A stretch of 8,400 nt of DNA from Bacilli bacterium (GTDB lineage: Bacteria; Bacillota_I; Bacilli_A; RF39; UBA660), in the NCBI GenBank assembly GCA_022801735.1, contig JAAWSW010000056.1, forward strand, positions 1-8,400, written 5' to 3'. The position numbers and the translations under genes are program-made. The notes under the pieces are model-generated. The model had not been told where the DNA came from, made no database searches, and saw only the letters and a program-made list of their open reading frames with translations. The number at the start of each line of letters is the position of its first letter. Position 1 is the first letter of the stretch. Below are positions 1 to 6,835 of the stretch, piece after piece.

Positions 1-1
1 T

Positions 2-202
2 GAGCATGAGATATGGGCCAATACGATGCATAGTAGAGGGGTTGAACAGGGCATAGAAAAAGGAATAGAGAAAGGAATCGAACAAGGTTCTAAGCAAGAA
101 AAAATAGGAATTGCTAGAAACATGCTTGATATGGGAATAGAATTAAATACCATAGTGGAAGCAACTCGTTTGACAAAAGAAGAAATTGAAACATTAAAAT
201 AG
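2..202 (+). CDS. Rpn family / PDDEXK-type nuclease (putative transposase), C-terminal end, 5' truncated by window edge
   Basis: This open frame enters from the left edge and ends at TAG 200-202, giving 66 visible residues. The visible part has a G-[VI]-E-[KQ] tandem repeat (GVEQ, GIEK, GIEK, GIEQ), then a segment reading IARNMLDMGIELNTIVEATRL and a final KEEIETLK. From memory of the family, this tail (glycine/glutamate repeat, then an A-x-x-M-L-x-x-G helix and a short 'T.LT.EEIE.LK' helix) is characteristic of Rpn-family recombination-promoting nucleases, also annotated as PD-(D/E)XK transposases. The catalytic domain lies outside the window, so activity cannot be judged. Codon choice differs from the operon downstream: Ile is mostly ATA here but mostly ATT there, consistent with a mobile or acquired gene. 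The family call rests on the tail alone. Confidence 0.7.
   Translation, partial: EHEIWANTMHSRGVEQGIEKGIEKGIEQGSKQEKIGIARNMLDMGIELNTIVEATRLTKEEIETLK
38..85 (+). repeat. Four 12-nt tandem repeats encoding G-I-E-K units
   Basis: Four imperfect in-frame copies of a 12-base unit of the form GGN-ATA-GAA-AAA encode GVEQ, GIEK, GIEK and GIEQ. They lie in the C-terminal linker of the Rpn-like protein. Such repeats vary in copy number in this family and probably form a charged helical linker; that structural role is inference. Confidence 0.7.
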
Positions 203-219
203 GTTTCAATTTTTTTTTT
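183..219 (+). terminator. Intrinsic terminator overlapping the end of the Rpn-like gene
   Basis: A perfect 10-bp stem AAATTGAAAC (183-192) / GTTTCAATTT (203-212) encloses a 10-nt loop (193-202) and runs into a T tract at 210-219. The left arm is coding sequence and the stop codon TAG (200-202) sits in the loop. It separates the Rpn-like gene from the operon that starts near 290. Confidence 0.8.
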
Positions 220-259
220 AAGGTATTAATTTTAAATTTTATAAATTTTGTATTATATC

Positions 260-288
260 TTTAAAAAACAGTGAATTTACGATATAAT
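260..288 (+). promoter_or_regulatory. Likely sigma-A promoter of the comN-secDF-rel-dtd operon
   Basis: A perfect -10 box TATAAT lies at 283-288, with a weaker -35 candidate TTTAAA at 260-265 (four of six matches to TTGACA), 17 bp apart. Transcription would start near 295 and give a leader of about 20 nt before the GGAGG at 306-310. It is the only well-formed promoter seen between the upstream terminator and the first operon gene. Confidence 0.65.
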
Positions 289-316
289 TAGTGTGTATGC
301 TTAATGGAGGTAAAAT

Positions 317-589
317 ATGGATATCGAATTTAGTAGTGCTGAAGAATTATATAAAAGATTAAAACCAGCGTTAAAGTCTAAAGTATCAGAACTTGCTAGA
401 GATGGTTATGATTATTTAACTACTGATGATGTTTGGAATTACTTGAAAGAGAAAAAGTGGATTAATAGTGTTAATTTAGAATTATCTGAGATGGTTAGTG
501 ATATTTTTAGTAGTGATAATGCGTTAATTGATGCATACTTTAAGGATAAATTAAATATTAAAAAAAGAAGAGTTTATTTTAAAGACTAG
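317..589 (+). CDS. ComN-like post-transcriptional regulator family protein
   Basis: This 90-residue soluble protein has no signal peptide or membrane segment. The core LKPALKSKVSELARDGYD, followed by a T-x-x-D-V-W-N-Y-L-K-x-K-K-W segment (about residues 36-48), matches my recollection of the small post-transcriptional regulator family that includes Bacillus ComN (YrzD), which affects comE mRNA. The position directly ahead of secDF is the same as in Bacillus and supports the call. The start is ATG 317 with GGAGG six bases upstream. It is the first gene of the operon; a 13-nt gap separates it from secDF. Whether it regulates competence here is unknown, since no com gene is in the window. A symbol is withheld because function was shown only in Bacillus. 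Confidence 0.75.
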   Translation: MDIEFSSAEELYKRLKPALKSKVSELARDGYDYLTTDDVWNYLKEKKWINSVNLELSEMVSDIFSSDNALIDAYFKDKLNIKKRRVYFKD

Positions 590-602
590 AAGGAGTTAGA
601 CA

Positions 603-2870
603 ATGAAAAAATTAATAACAAGAATTTTATTTACAATTATTATTGTAGCGGCTTCGTTTGTACTTTTATTTCCTACTTTACAAAATATTAAGTTAGGATT
701 AGATTTACAGGGAGGGTTTGAAGTTTTATATCAAATTGAAAGTATCAATGGTAAGGATAAAGTTACTAATGATATGGTTGATTCAACTTATAAAACTTTA
801 GTTAAAAGAATAGATGTTTTAGGGGTACTTGAACCAACAATTAATATTGAAGGTGATAAAATCCGTGTGCAACTTGCTGGTGTTGATAATGCGGATGATG
901 CACGTAATGTACTAAGTCAAACTGCAAGTTTAACTTTCCGTGATACAAAAGATAATTTACTTATGACAAGTGATGTTTTACGTAGTGGTGCGGCTAAGGT
1001 TAGTGCAGATGAAAAAGGTAGTCCTGTTGTTTCATTAAGCGTTAAGGATAAGGATGAATTTTATAAAATAACAAAACGTGTTAGTGGTATGGAAGATAAT
1101 CGTATTGTTATATGGCTTGATTATGATGAAAAAGAAGATTCGTTTGCTAAGGAAGGTAATAAGTGTGGGTCTTTAACTGATTCTAAATGTCTTTCTGTTG
1201 CAACTGTATCACAAGGATTTAGTAGTGATGTAATTATTGAAGGTAATTTTGAACAAGAAGAAGTTCAAAATTTAGTTGATTTAATTAATTCTGGTAGTAT
1301 GCCTACTAAGTTAGTAGAAATTTCTTCTAAAAGTGTAGGGGCTTCATTTGGTGAAAATTCACTTGAAATGACTGTTACTGCTGGTGTTGTAGCAATTATT
1401 TTAATTTGTTTATTCTTAGTTGTTTTATACAGATTTGCTGGATTAATTGCTAGTGTGGGAATTGTGGTTTATTCTGCACTTACATTCTTTATTTTCTGGT
1501 TAATTGGTGGTACTTTAACTTTGCCTGGAATTGCGGCTATGATTATTGGTATTGGTATGGCTGTCGATTCTAATGTAATTAACTTTGCGAGAATTAAAGA
1601 TGAATTATATGAGGGTAGAGGAGTAAAATCGGCACTTAAAAATGGTAATCAGAATTCTATTGGTACTATTTTAGATGCGAATATTACAACTTTGATTACG
1701 GCTATTATATTATTTATATTTGGTCAAAGTAGTGTTAAAGGATTTGCCACTTTATTAATTATTAGTATCTTTGTTACAATGATTATTATGGTATTCTTTA
1801 CTAGATGGCTTATGAGATGGTTTGTAGAGACTGGATTGTTTGATGGAAAACCAGGTTTATTTATTGGAGTTAAGTCTAAAGACATTCCTGATGTTAATCA
1901 TAAAGAAAAAAGAACTAAATATTTTTACAAAAATTTAGATTTTGTTAAAAATCGTAAGGTATTTATGATTATTGCGGTTGTAATTAGTGTTGCTGGTATT
2001 TTTTCACTTGTTAAAATGGGACTTAATTTAGGTATTGATTTTAAAGGTGGCACAGCAATTACTTTACAAACTGATAAAAATGTAACTGAGAAAATGGCTA
2101 AAAAGGATATTGATGAACTAGGTTATAGTATGTATGATTTTTCTAAGGAAACAGATGGAACTTATTCGATTAAAATTAATGAATCATTATCTAAAGATAA
2201 GGCTATGAAGACTGAAGATTATTTTGTTGATAAATATGATGCTTCAACTGATGTAGGAGTAATTTCAAATACTGTTAAAGCAGAACTTATTAAAAATGCG
2301 ATTTTATCTTTAATTTTTGCGGCTATTGCTATTATTCTTTATGTTTCGTTTAGATTTAAATTTAGTTATGGTGTTAGTTGTATTGTATCTTTACTATTAA
2401 ATGTTCTTATTACAGTTTCATTATTTAGTATTCTTAGATTAGAAGTATCTAGTATCTTTATTGCAGCAATCTTATCGATTATTGGTTATGCAGTTAATGA
2501 TATTATTATTACTTTTGATAGAATTAGAGAAAATGTTAAGAAAAAAGGAAAAATTACTGAGTCTTCTTCATTAAATGGTATTGTAAATAATAGTTTGAGA
2601 GAAATTCTTAATCGTAGTATTGTAACTACTATTACAACTTTAATACCAGTTGTATGTTTAATTTTCTTAGGTGCTCATGACATATTTGAATTTAATATTG
2701 CTTTATTATTTGGATTAGTAATAGGCACTTTATGTTCAATATTTGTGGCAAGTCAATTATGGCTTGAAATTGAGAAAAAGAATATTAAAGAAGGTAAAGT
2801 AAAAAAAGAAAAGAAAAAAATCGTGGTTGATGAAATTGATGAACTTTCTATCAAGGGAATCAACTCATAA
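603..2870 (+). CDS. secDF: Protein translocase SecDF (fused SecD and SecF)
   Basis: SecDF is an inner-membrane RND-type proton-driven motor that helps SecYEG/SecA pull exported proteins across the membrane. At 755 residues it has the fused arrangement common in Bacilli, with about 12 predicted spans. The SecD half shows a first span (about 5-27), the D1-type motif GLDLQGG (32-38), a large extracytoplasmic domain (about 40-255), five more spans, and GMAVDSN (318-324) with the proton-relay Asp322. The SecF half shows a span at about 452-470, GIDFKGG (477-483), and GYAVND (628-633) with Asp633 ahead of FDRIREN (638-644). LNRSIVTT follows, with Arg671 matching a residue known to matter in Thermus SecDF. 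Oddities are LLLN at 597-600, where SecF usually has an H-D pair, and a Lys-rich cytoplasmic tail (about 722-740). AAGGAG sits 7 nt before the ATG. Confidence 0.96.
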   Translation: MKKLITRILFTIIIVAASFVLLFPTLQNIKLGLDLQGGFEVLYQIESINGKDKVTNDMVDSTYKTLVKRIDVLGVLEPTINIEGDKIRVQLAGVDNADDARNVLSQTASLTFRDTKDNLLMTSDVLRSGAAKVSADEKGSPVVSLSVKDKDEFYKITKRVSGMEDNRIVIWLDYDEKEDSFAKEGNKCGSLTDSKCLSVATVSQGFSSDVIIEGNFEQEEVQNLVDLINSGSMPTKLVEISSKSVGASFGENSLEMTVTAGVVAIILICLFLVVLYRFAGLIASVGIVVYSALTFFIFWLIGGTLTLPGIAAMIIGIGMAVDSNVINFARIKDELYEGRGVKSALKNGNQNSIGTILDANITTLITAIILFIFGQSSVKGFATLLIISIFVTMIIMVFFTRWLMRWFVETGLFDGKPGLFIGVKSKDIPDVNHKEKRTKYFYKNLDFVKNRKVFMIIAVVISVAGIFSLVKMGLNLGIDFKGGTAITLQTDKNVTEKMAKKDIDELGYSMYDFSKETDGTYSIKINESLSKDKAMKTEDYFVDKYDASTDVGVISNTVKAELIKNAILSLIFAAIAIILYVSFRFKFSYGVSCIVSLLLNVLITVSLFSILRLEVSSIFIAAILSIIGYAVNDIIITFDRIRENVKKKGKITESSSLNGIVNNSLREILNRSIVTTITTLIPVVCLIFLGAHDIFEFNIALLFGLVIGTLCSIFVASQLWLEIEKKNIKEGKVKKEKKKIVVDEIDELSIKGINS

Positions 2871-2885
2871 TCGAGGTGATAACAC

Positions 2886-5039
2886 ATGAGCAAGTATTCA
2901 TGTGAAACATTTGATAAATTAAGTGAGAAGGTAAGTGTTTATATTAGTGATTCTTCTGATTTAGAATTACTTGAAAAGGCATATAATTTTGCTTACAATA
3001 AGCACTTTGGTTTTAAGCGATTGACGGGTGAGGATTATATAACTCATCCGCTTTCTGTCGCTTATATTCTGACTGGAATAAACGCAGATGCTTCTACATT
3101 GGCTGCTGCTTTACTTCATGATGTGACTACTGAGGCTGAAGTGAGTGAAGATGAACTTAATGAAATTTTTGGTGAAGATATTACATCTATTGTTATGGGC
3201 GTTAATAAAATAAATAAACTTAATTTTTCTGGAGATAGTGAGTCTGTTATTCAAAATCAGAGAAAAATTTTAGTTGGTTTATCTGAAGATGTTAGAGTTA
3301 TTATAGTAAAACTTGCTGATAGACTTCATAATATGAAAACTTTATTTGCTTTGGATGAAAAAAAACAAAAGGAGACTGCTAAGGAAACTTTAGATATTTT
3401 AGCCCCTATTGCTCATAGACTTGGTATTAATCATATTAAGACTGAACTTGAGGAATTATCTTTACGTTATTTGAAACCTAGTGAATATTATGATATTGTC
3501 GAAAAATTAAATGCGACTAAAACTGAAAGAGATGCTAGTGTGGCTAAGATGATTCAAAATGTTTCTGAATTACTTAATAAACATGATATTAGACATGAAA
3601 TAAAAGGGCGTAGTAAAAGTATTTATAGTATTTATAAAAAACTTGATAAGGGTAAGAGATTTAGTGATATATTTGATTTACTTGCACTTAGAGTTTTTGT
3701 TAATACTGAACAAGAATGTTATCAAGTTCTTGGAATTATTCATTCTAAGTTTAAACCTGTTCCTAATCGTTTTAAAGATTATGTGGCAATGCCAAAAACT
3801 AATATGTATCAATCTTTACATACTACTGTTTTTGGAACTGAAGGACAACTTTTTGAAATACAGATTAGAACTTATGATATGGATAGGATTGCTGAAAATG
3901 GTATTGCGTCACATTGGTCTTATAAGGAGCATGGTAGTACTAAAGCGGCTATTCAATCTAGTATGGAACAGAAATTACAGTTTTTTAAGTCTATAATGGA
4001 ATTAAAAACTAATGAGGCTAGTGCTGAAGAATTTGTTTCAGCCGTTAAGGAAGATATATTAAAAAATACAATTTATGTATTTACTCCTATGGGTGATGTT
4101 ATTGAACTACCTAATGGGGCGACTCCTTTGGATTTTGCTTTTAGGGTTCATACTAAAGTGGGAGAGAGAACAACTGGGGCTTTGGTTAATGAAGCAATGG
4201 TGACACTTGATTATGAACTTCAAGATAATGATGTTGTTAAGATTATAACTTCAAATAACGCTACTCCTAATCGTGAATGGCTTAATATTGTTAAAACGAC
4301 ACAAGCCAAAAATAAAATTAAAAATTATTTTAATCGTGAAACTTTGGATGAAAATATTAAAAAAGGGGAAGATTTATTAAACAAAGAACTTAAGAAAAAC
4401 AAATATACTTTTAGTGATTTTAACGAGAAATTGGATAAAGTACTTAGTACTATTAAATTAGGTTCTTTAAATGAAATTTATTCTAATTTAGGTAGTGGTA
4501 AAGTTCATATTGCGGCTGTTATGGATGCAGCATTTAAAGAGGAGAAGGCTAAAGAGGAAAAGATGCTTGAGAAGGTTCAAAAACTTGGAAATAAAGTTTT
4601 TGATAAAGATCATGTTATTTCAGTAGCAGGGTTTGATGATATTAAAGTTAATTTTGCTTCTTGTTGTAATCCAGTTCCTGGTGATAGAATTGTTGGATAT
4701 ATTACTAAAGGAAATGGAATTACAGTTCATAGAATGTTATGTCCTAATGTTTCTAATTTAAATGAACGTTTAATTGATGTTGCTTGGAATGAAAACAAGG
4801 AAAAATTTGTAACTACTATTCTGATTCATGCTAATGGTAATAATGATGCTTTGGTTCCAATCGTATCTAAAGCCTCTAATAAGGAAATTGGTATACGTAA
4901 TGTTGTTAATCGTAAAGATTTTGGAAGTCAAACTTTAGAGATGAGTATTATAGTTCATGACAAAGATGAACTTGTTAAATTTATTAATGATATTAGGTCT
5001 CTTGAAGGTATTATTGAGGTAGAGAGGCTTATTAAATGA
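2886..5039 (+). CDS. rel: RelA/SpoT-family bifunctional-type (p)ppGpp synthetase/hydrolase (Rel)
   Basis: This is the long RSH stringent-response enzyme, which makes (p)ppGpp from ATP and GDP/GTP and, if the HD domain works, hydrolyses it. At 717 residues it has the normal full-length layout. The HD domain (about 30-155) keeps metal ligands His54, His78, Asp79 and Asp145 (in KLADRLHNM). The synthetase domain (about 240-350) has GRSKSIYSIYKK, Asp264, RFKDYVAMPK, YQSLHTT and Glu324 in EIQIRT. A TGS domain spans about 393-455. The zinc-finger region has Cys593, Cys594, His615 and Cys619, and an ACT domain spans about 640-717. The pair after HD, normally E-D as in HDVVEDT, reads T82-E83 in HDVTTEA, so the hydrolase may be impaired while the synthetase looks intact. 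GAGGTGAT lies 5 nt before ATG 2886. The gene overlaps dtd by ATGA. recJ and apt, usual neighbours in Bacillus, are missing upstream. Confidence 0.95.
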   Translation: MSKYSCETFDKLSEKVSVYISDSSDLELLEKAYNFAYNKHFGFKRLTGEDYITHPLSVAYILTGINADASTLAAALLHDVTTEAEVSEDELNEIFGEDITSIVMGVNKINKLNFSGDSESVIQNQRKILVGLSEDVRVIIVKLADRLHNMKTLFALDEKKQKETAKETLDILAPIAHRLGINHIKTELEELSLRYLKPSEYYDIVEKLNATKTERDASVAKMIQNVSELLNKHDIRHEIKGRSKSIYSIYKKLDKGKRFSDIFDLLALRVFVNTEQECYQVLGIIHSKFKPVPNRFKDYVAMPKTNMYQSLHTTVFGTEGQLFEIQIRTYDMDRIAENGIASHWSYKEHGSTKAAIQSSMEQKLQFFKSIMELKTNEASAEEFVSAVKEDILKNTIYVFTPMGDVIELPNGATPLDFAFRVHTKVGERTTGALVNEAMVTLDYELQDNDVVKIITSNNATPNREWLNIVKTTQAKNKIKNYFNRETLDENIKKGEDLLNKELKKNKYTFSDFNEKLDKVLSTIKLGSLNEIYSNLGSGKVHIAAVMDAAFKEEKAKEEKMLEKVQKLGNKVFDKDHVISVAGFDDIKVNFASCCNPVPGDRIVGYITKGNGITVHRMLCPNVSNLNERLIDVAWNENKEKFVTTILIHANGNNDALVPIVSKASNKEIGIRNVVNRKDFGSQTLEMSIIVHDKDELVKFINDIRSLEGIIEVERLIK

Positions 5040-5497
5040 GAGTTCTTGTTCAAAGAAGTTTGAATTCTTCTGTTTCAGTTTCAGGTGAGGTTGTTGGTTC
5101 AATTGAAAATGGTTTAGTATTATTTGTAGGTTTTACTGATGGTGATACTGAAAAGGAAATTGATTATTTAGTTAAGAAAGTTTTAAATTTACGTATATTT
5201 GAAGATGATAATAATATAATGAATAAATCTATTTTAGAAGTAGGTGGCGATATTTTAAGTATTTCGCAGTTTACTTTGTATGCTGATAGTAAAAAAGGTA
5301 ATCGTCCTAGTTATATTCGTGCTTTAAATGGTATAGAAGCTTCAAAATTATATAAACTATTTAATGAGAAGTTGGGAGAGTATGTTAGAGTGGAAACAGG
5401 GGTGTTTGGTGCAGACATGCTTGTTTCTATTGCTAATGATGGTCCTGTTACGATTCTTTTAGAAAGCAGGGATAATAATGAAGGAAAGGCAGATTGA
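5036..5497 (+). CDS. dtd: D-aminoacyl-tRNA deacylase (DTD)
   Basis: DTD is a cytoplasmic, homodimeric proofreading enzyme that releases D-amino acids (and glycine mischarged on tRNA-Ala) from tRNA. The 153-residue length is close to the family norm. Both signature motifs are present: SQFTL (77-81) and the NDGPVT Gly-cisPro motif (134-139), with the conserved TGVFGADM (121-128) ahead of the latter. The MRVLVQRS start is typical. The start ATG 5036 overlaps the rel stop as ATGA, with GAGAGG about 8 nt upstream inside rel, which suggests translational coupling. The 3' end overlaps the next gene by 20 nt. The rel-dtd pairing is a widely conserved Firmicute arrangement. Confidence 0.96.
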   Translation: MRVLVQRSLNSSVSVSGEVVGSIENGLVLFVGFTDGDTEKEIDYLVKKVLNLRIFEDDNNIMNKSILEVGGDILSISQFTLYADSKKGNRPSYIRALNGIEASKLYKLFNEKLGEYVRVETGVFGADMLVSIANDGPVTILLESRDNNEGKAD

Positions 5498-6539
5498 TTA
5501 TAAACTTGTAAATTTAGTGTTGTTTATTTTGATTATTTATTTAATTTATCAAACTAGTAGTTTTTGGCTTGGGGTAGTAAGTATTTTAAAAAGTATTTTA
5601 CTACCTTTTTTTATCGCATTTATTATTGCATATGTTTTGAATATAATGGTTTCTTCTTTGGTTAGAAGAAATGTACCTAGATGGTTTTCTATCATAGTAG
5701 TCTTGGGTGTTTGTGTTTTTGTTGTTGGACTTTTATCTTATTTGGTGGCACCTGTATTTGTTGAACAAATTACGAATTTATTTAATGGAATTATTTCGTT
5801 TTTTAAGGAAATTACATTAAAGTATAATATCGAATTTAGTGATATTCAACATCAATTATCTACTACTTTTAATGATACTTTAGAAAAAATGGGTTCTTAT
5901 GTATCTAATGGAGCAATTAATTTAATTGGTATTGGTGTAAATATTTTATCAGGCTTTTTTATTGTTTTAGCAGCAACTATTTATTTTCTTATTGATATGG
6001 ATAAGATTGAAAAGAAGGTTAAAAGATTTTGGATTAAAAAAAATAAAAGAATTTATTTGTATTTATCTTTAGTTAATAAAGAACTTAAAAATTATTTATC
6101 AGGTTTTTTAAAGATTATTATTATTTCGTTTATTGAATATATAATTCTTTATTCTTTAATTGGCCATCCTAATGCTTTTATGTTGGGAACTTTGGCTTCT
6201 TTTGGAAATTTTATTCCTTATTTTGGTGGGATTATTACGAATTTAATTGCGGCTATTACGGCCTTTGTAATTAGTCCTGAATTATTTATTAAAACAATTA
6301 TTATATTTATTGTATTTTCTTCTGTTGATGGTTATATTATAAATCCACTTGTATATGGTAAGAGTAATCAAATTCATCCTTTAATTATAATTATATCGGT
6401 ATTTGCAGGTGGGATATTAGGTGGATTTATTGGTATTATTTTTGCTCTTCCAATTGCTATTATTATTTTATCTACTTATAATTTTTTTAAGACAGATATT
6501 AATAAAATTGGTAAACGTAAGTTTAGTTCTTATAAGTGA
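5478..6539 (+). CDS. AI-2E / PerM family membrane transporter (UPF0118)
   Basis: This 353-residue polytopic membrane protein has hydrophobic spans at roughly 12-34, 36-58, 68-92, 148-172, 205-228, 230-260 and a long pair at about 300-333. The family-typical C-terminal signature is present: NPLVYGKSNQIHPLIIIISV (289-308), then GGILGGFIGIIFALP (311-325); the FGNFIPYFGG stretch (242-251) is also typical. Members are called AI-2 exporters after E. coli TqsA, but many are probably ion or sodium/proton antiporters, so the substrate here is unknown. The start ATG lies inside dtd in another frame (20-nt overlap), with AGGG 6 nt upstream, so expression is probably coupled to dtd. In Bacillus a relative (yrrI) sits next to alaS; alaS is not found here. 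Confidence 0.88.
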   Translation: MKERQIDYKLVNLVLFILIIYLIYQTSSFWLGVVSILKSILLPFFIAFIIAYVLNIMVSSLVRRNVPRWFSIIVVLGVCVFVVGLLSYLVAPVFVEQITNLFNGIISFFKEITLKYNIEFSDIQHQLSTTFNDTLEKMGSYVSNGAINLIGIGVNILSGFFIVLAATIYFLIDMDKIEKKVKRFWIKKNKRIYLYLSLVNKELKNYLSGFLKIIIISFIEYIILYSLIGHPNAFMLGTLASFGNFIPYFGGIITNLIAAITAFVISPELFIKTIIIFIVFSSVDGYIINPLVYGKSNQIHPLIIIISVFAGGILGGFIGIIFALPIAIIILSTYNFFKTDINKIGKRKFSSYK

Positions 6540-6587
6540 CATTTTTTTTAATATTTTTGTTTTATTATATAATTTAGGAGGGATAAG

Positions 6588-6740
6588 ATGAATAAAAAAA
6601 CACTTGTTTATATTGGTGTTGGAGTGACTGCATTAGCGGCTTTAGTACCTGTTGCTTATATGACTTATAAAAAACGTATGTGTGATTTTGATGATGCGAT
6701 GTATGCATTTTTAACTGATGATGAAAAAGAAGATATTTAA
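6588..6740 (+). CDS. Small single-span membrane protein, function unknown
   Basis: This 50-residue frame runs from ATG 6588 to TAA 6738-6740 and has an excellent AGGAGGG (6576-6582) 5 nt before the start, which supports translation. The protein starts MNKK, has one hydrophobic segment at about residues 5-26, then a basic YKKR stop-transfer patch. The tail is acidic (DFDDAMYAFLTDDEKEDI), probably cytoplasmic given the positive residues after the span. There is no signal peptidase or lipobox motif. It lies 48 nt after the AI-2E-family gene and its stop codon is part of a terminator hairpin, so it is the last gene of the operon. I do not recognise the family; a link to the upstream transporter is only suggested by position. 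Confidence 0.75.
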   Translation: MNKKTLVYIGVGVTALAALVPVAYMTYKKRMCDFDDAMYAFLTDDEKEDI

Positions 6741-6763
6741 ATAACGTAAATCGTTATTTTTTT
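6739..6763 (+). terminator. Intrinsic terminator at the end of the secDF-rel operon
   Basis: An 8-bp stem AAATAACG (6739-6746) / CGTTATTT (6752-6759) closes a 5-nt loop (TAAAT) and merges with a run of seven T at 6757-6763. The left arm starts within the TAA stop codon of the small membrane protein gene. It marks the boundary to the HNH-GNAT unit. Confidence 0.8.
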
Positions 6764-6776
6764 GTTCTTTGGGTAA

Positions 6777-6782
6777 TATAAT
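6777..6782 (+). promoter_or_regulatory. Candidate -10 box for the HNH-GNAT unit
   Basis: A perfect TATAAT lies 14 bp after the operon terminator and would give a leader of roughly 45 nt before the HNH start codon. No good TTGACA-like -35 box is seen at 16-18 bp upstream, where the sequence is terminator stem, so the call rests on the -10 and the position. Confidence 0.4.
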
Positions 6783-6823
6783 TAGTGGATTTTTATTGTT
6801 TTATTTGTTATCATATAAGTATA

Positions 6824-6831
6824 GAGGTGGG
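6824..6831 (+). promoter_or_regulatory. Ribosome binding site that sets the HNH gene start
   Basis: GAGGTGGG lies 4-6 nt before ATG 6836. The same frame is open back to a GTG at 6785, but that codon has no Shine-Dalgarno sequence, lies just after the -10 box, and would add 17 residues (a hydrophobic, Cys-containing stretch) not expected of an HNH protein. The ATG is therefore preferred. Confidence 0.8.
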
Positions 6832-6835
6832 TACT

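Noticed and set aside
3643..3996. A 117-codon open frame within rel, in another frame
   Set aside because: It lies wholly inside the well-supported synthetase domain of rel, its product is a low-complexity Leu/Ile-rich string, and it has no ribosome binding site of note; it is a shadow of the AT-rich rel sequence.
6514..6549. Terminator after the AI-2E-family gene, suggested by eight T at 6542-6549
   Set aside because: The only hairpin nearby (TAAAC-GTAA-GTTTA) has a 5-bp stem and lies about 20 nt before the T tract, so it would not form an intrinsic terminator.
6568..6573. TATAAT as a private promoter for the small membrane protein gene
   Set aside because: Transcription would begin within its AGGAGGG ribosome binding site, removing the site, and no -35 box is at the right distance. 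Read-through from the operon is more likely.
6785..6835. GTG 6785 as the start of the HNH gene
   Set aside because: No ribosome binding site precedes it, it nearly abuts the TATAAT at 6777-6782, and the added residues do not resemble an HNH N-terminus. ATG 6836 with GAGGTGGG is far better.
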